NCBI GenBank assembly: GCA_050329575.1
Contig: JBHJOP010000009.1
Location: 62,001 to 126,000, forward strand
DNA: 64,000 nt
Origin: JAUXFS01 sp050329575
GTDB lineage: Bacteria; Pseudomonadota; Alphaproteobacteria; Rhodospirillales; Defluviicoccaceae
Direction: 5' to 3'
The first letter of the stretch is position 1. Every line of letters starts with the position of its first letter. Below are positions 57,251 to 64,000 of the stretch, piece by piece. Position numbers and translations under genes: made by a program. The notes under the pieces are model-generated. The model was not told the origin of the DNA. It was given only the letters and a program-made list of their open reading frames with translations, and made no database searches.

Positions 57251-59158
57251 GCGTGCGGGGCCTTGCGGCGGAGGCGTTCGCGGCCGTGACCACCGCATGG
57301 TCATCCGCAGCCACCTCAAGGGCGACGCGCCTACGACCCTCGTCCGTTCCGATTGCGAGCGCTCCCGCCATGCGCTCGGCGGCATCCGGGACGACACCGG
57401 CAAGCGGGCGCTTCGGGTGATGCTCAACCCTTCCAGCGCGAGGAAGGCGCATCAAAAGAAGCGGCGTTAGCGACACCACGTCCGTAGCCGTCAGTCGGTG
57501 AAGATAGAGTCCGAATCCGGCCGGGCTCAACCGCCTCGTCGACTCGCCGAAAGACCGCCGTGTGACGCTTCAGGTCGCGCAGACGCGCTACAGGATCGAT
57601 TGCTTGGTGGCCACGAGCGACCCCGCCGGGGGGTCGTGTTTTGCCTGAAGCGCCAAAAATTCAGAATAGAGGTGGGGTGCTGGTATCGGGCGCCGAAGTT
57701 GAAGCGCGAGACAATTCGCGAGGTCGGTGTCGATGCGGGATGAGCCACCGAGGGTATCTGCCATAAACAACATGGAAAAACGTATAATTACCCGCTGTCA
57801 CGGCGATAGGACGGTGAAAGGCTGTGAAGCTCGACAATTTGGCGGACAGGACGGAGCGGACATCCGGCCGGCCGGTCAAAGTCCGAATAGGGGATTCGCG
57901 ACTGTGCACGGACCCTCACTGATGAAGCCTTGGATACCATCGCCAGTGTGATGCTGGACGCGAATGCGCCTCTTGACGCCCGCATCCCGGCCGCTGAGGC
58001 ATTTCTGAACAGAAGTGGGATCTGGGGGTCAGGTCTTGCGTTCACGCACCACCGTACCGGCGGGGCATGCCGCGATAAGGATAATATTCCTTGACGGCGG
58101 GTCGGCGCGCCGGTATGTAAGGCAGAAACGCTGTTGGAAACCGTGAAATCGGGCATGAACGGGCGGTCGCCTGCGGCTTCGGCTTCGGCTTCGCCTGCGG
58201 CCTCGGCGGCGGGTCGACGATCGAGGCGGCGATGTCTACATCTGTTTCAGGAAAAAAGGCAGACGAATCAAGGCGCCATGCGGAAGTCATGGCGACGTTT
58301 GCCTACGCCTGCGATCCACACGAATCCATGTGAATCAAGGAGTTGACCGCAGAAACGGACGACTTTTGGCTACAAATGGCTACGGAATCGTTCGGCTTCG
58401 GCGGGGTTCGTTGCCGATCAACGGCTTGACCGCCACGGGGGCGCAACGAAGGTCGGCAAGAAGTCGACAAAACGGCCCTCGGTGTCGACGGAATGGATAA
58501 AGAACACGAACCGCCGGTGCCGCCCTTGGGAAGGGTGTTCTGTCCGCGGTCGCGGCTGTCGGGCCCGTGGATCCGATCGGCCCCGCGGCGGCGTCGTCCC
58601 CGGGACCCGCGGCCCGGCGGCGGCGGCGGTCGCGCGCCACTCCCGCCATCGTGGCGGCGAACCAGGGTCTTGACTCGGGGTGTCCGTCGGTCCACATGTC
58701 CGATCGGGTGGCGCCCGGCGCCACTCGGGCGAGGTCCCCTCGAGGACTCAATAGGTCGGCAATCCGTTATGGCTGGCGTCATCGGGATGCGCTTCCCGCA
58801 AAGAGCGCAACGCGGCAAGAAACACCAATCTCCGGTCGTGGCCGCCGTTCCGGTTCGCGGGCCGTAAGGTGCACGACCGATAGCGGCGCGGCCCCGCCGC
58901 GCCGAACGACCGTCGATCCCTCCCGACCAACACCCCGTCTGGCCCACAGGCATCGCTCGCGTGTCGCAGTCCCTCTCGATCAGGCGCCCGGCGCCGGCCG
59001 TCCGCAGTTTCGCCACGATGGGTGGGGTAGATGGCCGTCGCTGCGATCTCGCCGCGGCCGCCGCGGAGCGGATCCCTGCGGGTCCGGACGAGGAGCGGGC
59101 GCCGAAGGCGCCGGTGCGATCGTGCTCCCGGCCGCGATCCGGACCATGCGATCGGTGA
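57251..59158. other. 1.9-kb gene-poor, apparently degenerate region
   Basis: No convincing intact gene on either strand. It holds a gene fragment at 57891-58016, the phrase GGGGTCAGGTCTTGC at 58029-58043 of the kind I associate with flanks of REP-type transposases, a short GCTTCG-rich run near 58175, and TGGCTAC repeated at 58367-58373 and 58377-58383. A minus frame (58042-58290, 82 residues, with a KPKPKPQ run) and a plus frame ending at 58867 are open but resemble nothing. The last 600 bases are very GC-rich, so open frames there mean little. Confidence 0.6.
57891..58016 (+). pseudogene. Fragment resembling a phage terminase small-subunit-like/DUF5681-type C-terminus
   Basis: In the frame starting at 57891 (just after a TAG) the translation includes TLTDEALDTIASVMLDANAP and LDARIPAAEAFLNRSG. 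This matches the common pattern of an alpha-helical segment, eight or so residues, then ARxxAAxxLLxRG that ends many phage-related small proteins. There is no start codon or ribosome site, and upstream residues with a GRP-K character lie in another frame, so I read it as a frameshifted remnant. The similarity is from memory of the pattern and needs a search. Confidence 0.35.
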
Positions 59159-60784
59159 ATGGACAGCGCTGCGATGGCGACGACGACGAAAGGTGGGACC
59201 TTGGTCCCTGACCCCCGGCACGAGGGCGGTGGCGAGCACCCCTCGCGGCGGTGGGCGCTGGCGTCGACACGACGCGAGGTCCTGGCCGCGATGCTCGGGC
59301 TGTTCGCCGGGCTGACGGCCGCCGATGGGGCGCGGGCCGCCCCGGCGCTGGGCAAGCCGGTTCCGTTCTCGATCGCGGGGCTGCGCCGGCGTGCCCAGCA
59401 GATGGCTGCAGGACCGTTCCAGCGGCAGGCGGGCAAGCTTCCCGAGGGGCTGGCCGGCCTGACCTATGACGACTACCGGGATATCCGGTTCCGTCCCGAC
59501 CGGGCGCTGTGGGCGGACGCGAACCTGCCGTTCACGGCCCAGTTCTTCCACCTCGGCCTCTACTACACCGAACCGGTGCGGATCTTCGAGGTCGCAGACG
59601 GCGCTGCCGCGCCGGTGGTCTACGCGCCCGACCTGTTCGACTTCGGTCGCAATCGCCTCGAGGGTCCCGCCGGCGGCGACTTCGCCGGGTTCCGTCTCCA
59701 CTACCGCTTGAACCGGCCCGACTACCGGGACGAGGTGGCGGTTTTCCTGGGCGGGACCTATCTGAGGGCGGTCGGTCGCGGCGGCCGCTACGGATTGTCG
59801 GCGCGCGGTCTCGCCATCGGCGTCGGCTCCGAGCGCGGCGAGGAGTTCCCGCTGTTCCGCGAGTTCTACCTGGAACGGCCGAAGCCGGAGAGCAGGACGG
59901 CCGTCCTTCATGCGCTGCTGGACAGCCCCAGCGCCACCGGCGTCTTCACCTTCACCATCCGCCCCGGCGAGACCACCACGACCGACGTCACCCTCAGCCT
60001 CTATCCCCGCACCGCGATCAGCCGGATCGGGTTCGCGCCGTTGACCAGCATGTTCTTTTTCGCCGCCAACGACCGCCTCGGGATCGACGATTTCCGGCCA
60101 CAGGTCCACGACTCCGACGGCCTCGCGATCTGGACCGGAGCCGGGGAATGGATCTGGCGGCCGCTGGTCAACCCGGAGCGCCTGCGGATCAGCGCCTTCG
60201 TCGACAACAACCCGAGGGGGTTCGGGCTGTTGCAGCGCCAACGGGATTTCAGGGCCTTCGAGGACCTGGAGGCGCGCTACGAGTTGCGGCCCGGCGTCTG
60301 GATCGAACCGGTCGGCAACTGGGGCAGCGGTTCGGTGGATCTGGTGGAGATTCCGACCGATGCGGAGATCCACGACAACATCGTCGTCTTCTGGGCGCCG
60401 TCGGAACCGCTCGTCGCCGGGGCCGAGACGGCGCTCGCCTACAGGCTGCATTGGGGATTCGATCCGCCGGTGCGACCGCCGGGTGCGGAAGCCGTCGCCA
60501 CCCGTGTGGGCCGTGGCAGCGAGCAGGACGGCCGGCTGTTCGTGATCGATTTCGCCGGCGGACGACTGGGCGAACTGCCCGCCGATGCGGCTGTAACGGC
60601 GGTCGTCAGCGCCTCGTCGGGGACCATCCGCAACGCCGTCGCGCAGGAGAACGACGTCGCAGCCGGGTGGCGCGCGTTCTTCGAACTGGTTCCCGGCGGC
60701 GACGAGGCGATCGACTTGCGCTGCTTCCTGAGGATCGGCGATCAGGCGCTGACCGAGACCTGGAGCTACCGCTGGGATGGCTGA
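59159..60784 (+). CDS. opgG: Periplasmic glucan biosynthesis protein OpgG/OpgD family
   Basis: 541 residues. Periplasmic protein needed for synthesis or branching of osmoregulated periplasmic glucans. Residues 38-62 contain a twin-arginine-like signal, STRREVLAAMLGLFAG then ARAAP. The MdoG domain follows with LTYDDYRDIRFRP, FFHLGLYYTEPV, GFRLHYRLN, LGGTYLRAVGRGGRYGLSAR, FPLFREFYLE and GFGLLQRQRDF. The Tat-like signal is closer to OpgD, while pairing with opgH fits OpgG. Start at 59159 or 59174; neither has a good ribosome site. It overlaps opgH by 8 bases. Confidence 0.93.
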   Translation: MDSAAMATTTKGGTLVPDPRHEGGGEHPSRRWALASTRREVLAAMLGLFAGLTAADGARAAPALGKPVPFSIAGLRRRAQQMAAGPFQRQAGKLPEGLAGLTYDDYRDIRFRPDRALWADANLPFTAQFFHLGLYYTEPVRIFEVADGAAAPVVYAPDLFDFGRNRLEGPAGGDFAGFRLHYRLNRPDYRDEVAVFLGGTYLRAVGRGGRYGLSARGLAIGVGSERGEEFPLFREFYLERPKPESRTAVLHALLDSPSATGVFTFTIRPGETTTTDVTLSLYPRTAISRIGFAPLTSMFFFAANDRLGIDDFRPQVHDSDGLAIWTGAGEWIWRPLVNPERLRISAFVDNNPRGFGLLQRQRDFRAFEDLEARYELRPGVWIEPVGNWGSGSVDLVEIPTDAEIHDNIVVFWAPSEPLVAGAETALAYRLHWGFDPPVRPPGAEAVATRVGRGSEQDGRLFVIDFAGGRLGELPADAAVTAVVSASSGTIRNAVAQENDVAAGWRAFFELVPGGDEAIDLRCFLRIGDQALTETWSYRWDG

Positions 60785-63350
60785 CTCATCGGCGATCCGG
60801 GCGCCGCGCGGAGCGCCGTCCGCCCGCACCGTGGCCCGCCGGCCGACCCGTGCGGCCGATCTCGACGCAATGGAGGTCGTGCGCGCCGTCGGTCGCGAAC
60901 TCGCCGACATCGGAATCGTCGACCCGGCGCTGACCGGGCGCCTGGCCCGCGACCTCGCGGCGGAGGCCGGAGCGGCGCCGTCGCCCAGAACCGTCGCGGC
61001 CCTGACACGCGAGCGCATCGACGCCTGGGTGGGAGGGCTGGCGGAGGCGGCGGGCATCCGCCGCCCGGCCGCGATCCCCGCCGGCCGGGTGGCGCTGTTG
61101 GCCCTCAACCGCGAACACCCGCGACCGGACGATCTGCTCGCCTCCGAGCCGGCGCCAGGATTTCGAGAGGCGTTCGCACGGGCGCTTCCGGCCGCCTGCC
61201 CGCCGGACGCACCGTTGGCGATGCCGGTTCAGCCGCTTCGGTCATGGTCTCCCGGCGAGCCGGTGGAGACCCTGCATGCCCGGCGGCGGGCGCTTGCCCC
61301 CTGGCCGCGGCCGGCGCTGATCGTCGGTGCGGCGTCGGCCTCGACGGGGCTGGCCGGCTGGGAACTGTCGCGCGTGATGGCGGTCGGAGGGTACTCGGCG
61401 CTCGAGATCGCTCTTCTTGTGCTGTTCGTGCCCAATTTCCTGTGGATCGCGGTATCGTTGTGGTCCGCCCTCGCCGGGCTGTTCGTGTTGTGGCGGCGCC
61501 GGCCGCCGCGCGGACTGGCGCCGATCGGCGAGGCTTCGGCGCCGCTGACCTCGCGGACCGCGGTGATCTCGCTCACCAGCAACGAGGACCCGGCCCGCGT
61601 CCTCGGCGGTCTGGCGGCGATCTATGAATCGGTGAAGGCGACGGGACATCTCGCCGCGTTCGAGTTCTTCGTGTTGAGCGGCTCGACCCGCCCGGCGTGC
61701 TGGATCGCCGAGGAGATCGCCTGGGACACGGTGCGGCGGCGAATGGACGCGACGGGCCGGCTGTTCTATCGCCACCTGCTCACCGGGGAGTCGCGCAAGG
61801 CGGGCAACGTCGCCGATTTCGTTCGCCGCTGGGGGCACCGCTACGATCACTTCCTGATCCTCGACGCCGACAGCCTGGTCACCGGCGAAACCCTGGTGCG
61901 GCTGGCTCGCCTGATGGAGGCCAACCCGCAGGCGGGCATCCTCCAGACCGTTCCCAGGATGGTCAACCGCAACACCCTGTTCGCCCGCGTCCAGCAGTTC
62001 GCCGGCCGCCTCTATGGGCCGCTGTTCGCCGCCGGCCTGTCGTTCTGGCATCAGGGCGCCAGCAACTACTGGGGCCACAACGCCATGATCCGCACGCGGG
62101 CGTTCGCCGCGGCGGCCGGGATGCCGGTGCTTCCCGGAAAACTGCCGTTCGGCGGCCACATCCTCAGCCACGATTTCGTCGAAGCGGCCCTGATGTGCCG
62201 TGCGGGGTGGGGGGTCTATCTGCTCGCCGATGCCGAAGGCTCGTTCGAGGAGAGTCCGCCGTCGCTCGTCGATGCCGCCCAGCGCGATCGACGCTGGTGC
62301 CAGGGCAACCTCCAGCATGCGGCCGTGCTCGGCGGCAAGGGGCTCAGAACCCTCTCGCGGCTGCACATGCTCACCGGAATCATGTCCTACGCGGCGTCCC
62401 TGTTCTGGCTGGCGTTCATCATCGTCGGCTTGCTGGCCGCCCTGCAGGCGCGCTTCGAGGTTCCCACCTACTTTCTCGACACCAAGACGCTGTATCCCGT
62501 GTGGCCGATCATCGATGCCGAGCGGGCCGCGCGCCTGTTCGCCGCGACGATGGCGGTGCTGCTGTTGCCGAAGGTCCTCTCGCTGCTGATCTTGCTGCGC
62601 GACCGGGCGCTTCGCAGGGGCTTCCGCGGGGTGGTGCGGGCGTTCCTCGGGGTCCTGGTCGAGACGATCTACTCGGCGCTCTGCGCGCCGATCCTGATGC
62701 TGATCCAGAGCCGATTCGTGGTCGAGGTCCTGCTCGGCCGCGACAGCGGCTGGAAGGGCCAGATCCGCGACGACCGTGGGATCCCGTTCCGCGAGGCGTT
62801 CCGGCGCCATCGCGGCCACATGCTCGCCGGGACCCTGCTCGGTGCTGCCGCGTGGCTGGTGTCCCCGTCGCTGCTGATCTGGATGTCGCCGGCCGTCGCC
62901 GGGCTCGTCCTCGCGGCGCCGGTCAGTTACGTCGGCGCGCGGGCGAGCTGGGGCGGCGCCCTCCGCCGGGTCGGGTTGCTGACCATCCCCGAGGAGGGTG
63001 CGGTGCCGCCGATCGTCGTCTCCGCCGAGGAGCGGTCCGCCGAGATCGCTGCGCAGATGGCGGAAATCGCGGATCCGGTGCACGAGGTGCTCTCCGACGA
63101 AGGCCGCCTGATGCTGCATCTCGCGGTGGTCGGCCAGGGGGCTCCGGAAGCGGCGGCGAGCGCCCCGTCGTCGCCGGACATCCGTGCGGTCCTGGCCACC
63201 CCGGGACGGGGCCAGGACCCGCTGAGCGCCCTCGACAGCGCCCAGCTGTTGTCGGTTCTCGGCGATCCCGAAACCCTGCTGCAGGTCCGCCGCCGCCGTC
63301 GCCGCGGCGGGCGGAGGCGAGGCGACCGACCGCTGGCTCCCCCGCCCTGA
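60777..63350 (+). CDS. opgH: Glucan biosynthesis glucosyltransferase OpgH (MdoH)
   Basis: 857 residues. Inner-membrane GT2 glucosyltransferase that makes the beta-1,2 glucan backbone from UDP-glucose and exports it. Two membrane segments near 180-245 precede the catalytic domain, with the UDP-binding Asp region FLILDADSLVTGETL, the catalytic SHDFVEAALM and the QxxRW motif in AQRDRRWCQGNLQH; further helices follow at about 530-720. The C-terminal tail is Arg-rich (RRRRRRGGRRRGD). Translationally coupled to opgG (ATGGCTGA overlap). Confidence 0.96.
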   Translation: MADSSAIRAPRGAPSARTVARRPTRAADLDAMEVVRAVGRELADIGIVDPALTGRLARDLAAEAGAAPSPRTVAALTRERIDAWVGGLAEAAGIRRPAAIPAGRVALLALNREHPRPDDLLASEPAPGFREAFARALPAACPPDAPLAMPVQPLRSWSPGEPVETLHARRRALAPWPRPALIVGAASASTGLAGWELSRVMAVGGYSALEIALLVLFVPNFLWIAVSLWSALAGLFVLWRRRPPRGLAPIGEASAPLTSRTAVISLTSNEDPARVLGGLAAIYESVKATGHLAAFEFFVLSGSTRPACWIAEEIAWDTVRRRMDATGRLFYRHLLTGESRKAGNVADFVRRWGHRYDHFLILDADSLVTGETLVRLARLMEANPQAGILQTVPRMVNRNTLFARVQQFAGRLYGPLFAAGLSFWHQGASNYWGHNAMIRTRAFAAAAGMPVLPGKLPFGGHILSHDFVEAALMCRAGWGVYLLADAEGSFEESPPSLVDAAQRDRRWCQGNLQHAAVLGGKGLRTLSRLHMLTGIMSYAASLFWLAFIIVGLLAALQARFEVPTYFLDTKTLYPVWPIIDAERAARLFAATMAVLLLPKVLSLLILLRDRALRRGFRGVVRAFLGVLVETIYSALCAPILMLIQSRFVVEVLLGRDSGWKGQIRDDRGIPFREAFRRHRGHMLAGTLLGAAAWLVSPSLLIWMSPAVAGLVLAAPVSYVGARASWGGALRRVGLLTIPEEGAVPPIVVSAEERSAEIAAQMAEIADPVHEVLSDEGRLMLHLAVVGQGAPEAAASAPSSPDIRAVLATPGRGQDPLSALDSAQLLSVLGDPETLLQVRRRRRRGGRRRGDRPLAPPP

Positions 63351-63388
63351 CGATTTGCCGCCGGCGCGGTTTGGCGTACTCTTGAGGG

Positions 63389-64000
63389 GTGCCGACCCTG
63401 CGACAGATGCGATACCTGGTGACGGTTGCCGAGACCCTGAGCTTCCGGCGCGCCGCCGAGTTGTGTCACGTCAGCCAGCCGACCCTCAGCGACCAGATCC
63501 GGGAGCTGGAGGCGCGGCTCAAGGTGCAGCTCATCGAGCGGACGCGGCGCAAGGTGGTGATGACACCGGTCGGCCGCGAGATCGCGGAGCGGGCGCGGCG
63601 GGTGCTGCGGGACGTCCAGGACATCATCGATCTCGCCGAGCGCGGCCGCCACGTTCTCGCCGGGACGCTGCGCCTGGGGGTGCTTCCGTCGCTCGGGCCC
63701 TATCTCCTGCCGCTCGTCCTGCCGTATCTCCACCAACGCTATCCCGATCTGTCGCTGTACCTGCGCGAGGATACGGCGGAAGACCTGCTCCGCAGGCTGG
63801 AGGACGGCGAACTCGATCTGCTGATCTTCCCGATCCCGGTCAGGCGGGAGGGATTCGCGACCGCCGCCCTGTTTCGCGAGCCGTTGTGGCTGGCGCTGCC
63901 CAAGGGCCATCCGCTGACCGTCAAGAACGAACTGACGCTGTCCGATCTCGAGGGCCTTACCGTCCTCGCACTGGAGACCGGGCACAGTCTGCACCGCAAG
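63389..64000 (+). CDS. LysR-type regulator, OxyR-like (3' end outside window)
   Basis: 204 residues seen. It begins, from GTG at 63389, PTLRQMRYLVTVAETLSFRR, then the winged HTH with CHVSQPTLSDQIRELEARL. The effector domain begins GTLRLGVLPSLGPYLLPLVL, in the style of OxyR. At residue 200, where OxyR has its peroxidatic cysteine in GHCLRD, this protein reads ALETGHSLHRK, with serine. So peroxide sensing by that cysteine is not possible as in OxyR. A stop lies two codons upstream of the GTG. Weak TTGCCG and TACTCT boxes (63355-63382) would start the RNA at the GTG itself. It follows opgH by 38 bases. Confidence 0.88.
   Translation, partial: MPTLRQMRYLVTVAETLSFRRAAELCHVSQPTLSDQIRELEARLKVQLIERTRRKVVMTPVGREIAERARRVLRDVQDIIDLAERGRHVLAGTLRLGVLPSLGPYLLPLVLPYLHQRYPDLSLYLREDTAEDLLRRLEDGELDLLIFPIPVRREGFATAALFREPLWLALPKGHPLTVKNELTLSDLEGLTVLALETGHSLHRK

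Noticed and set aside
58748..61108. 786-residue minus-strand open frame opposite opgG
   Set aside because: Antisense of opgG; no recognisable motif and no ribosome site.

Overview
The window is about 64 kb of very GC-rich DNA that is densely coded, with many gene pairs overlapping by 4 bases. Gene content and order point to an alphaproteobacterium, most likely in or near the Rhodospirillales. The signs are CobS/CobT next to a J-domain protein and a BolA, aroK-aroB-CorC divergent from a xerD cluster, hisG-hisD-UPF0262-phosphatase behind murA, prfA-prmC-DUF4167, DUF2889, PTS-Ntr enzyme I, and carA divergent from yqeY-dnaG. This assignment is inference from synteny; no rRNA or other phylogenetic marker was compared.

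Layout. 1-1.6 kb: end of purL, a BolA and the CGFS glutaredoxin that BolA proteins partner. 1.7-3.2 kb: three unrecognised small genes behind an AT-rich promoter region. 3.5-7.4 kb: an Atm1-type ABC exporter, a secreted phytase-like esterase, a MOSC protein and a PilZ protein. 7.5-11.5 kb: cobT, cobS, a J-domain gene and a second bolA. 11.5-15.7 kb: DUF2889, a CBS protein, a CorC-like protein, aroB, aroK. 15.8-18.7 kb: a 46-residue membrane protein, a large exported protein and xerD. 18.7-24.4 kb: CoA transferase/hydrolase-like protein, SirB1 family, SDR, PhyH-type dioxygenase, two lipoproteins, glycerophosphodiesterase. 24.4-29.9 kb: accA, LMW phosphatase, UPF0262, hisD, hisG, murA and a small basic protein. 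A tRNA-Thr(GGU) follows at 29.95 kb, then an SLC13-type permease and a second MOSC protein.

32.9-45.2 kb is a long minus-strand housekeeping block: DUF4167, prmC, prfA, hemA (glutamyl-tRNA reductase, C5 haem route), hisS, ispG, a RodZ-like protein, ptsP, a nitronate-monooxygenase-like flavoprotein and lysC. ubiG, purC, greA, carB and carA follow, then yqeY and dnaG on the plus strand.

The accessory part is 55.2-59.1 kb. The rpoD gene expected after dnaG is absent. Instead there is a 16-bp tandem duplication over the dnaG stop codon, a secreted orphan protein of different base composition, and 1.9 kb of degenerate DNA with one recognisable gene fragment. Beyond it lie opgG and opgH (periplasmic glucan synthesis) and the start of an OxyR-like LysR regulator that has serine where OxyR has its peroxidatic cysteine.

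I found no CRISPR array, intact transposase, integrase, toxin-antitoxin pair, restriction system or other recognisable defence system. The best candidates for undescribed biology are the three-gene unit at 1.7-3.0 kb, the small/large exported pair at 15.8-17.7 kb, and the foreign segment after dnaG.
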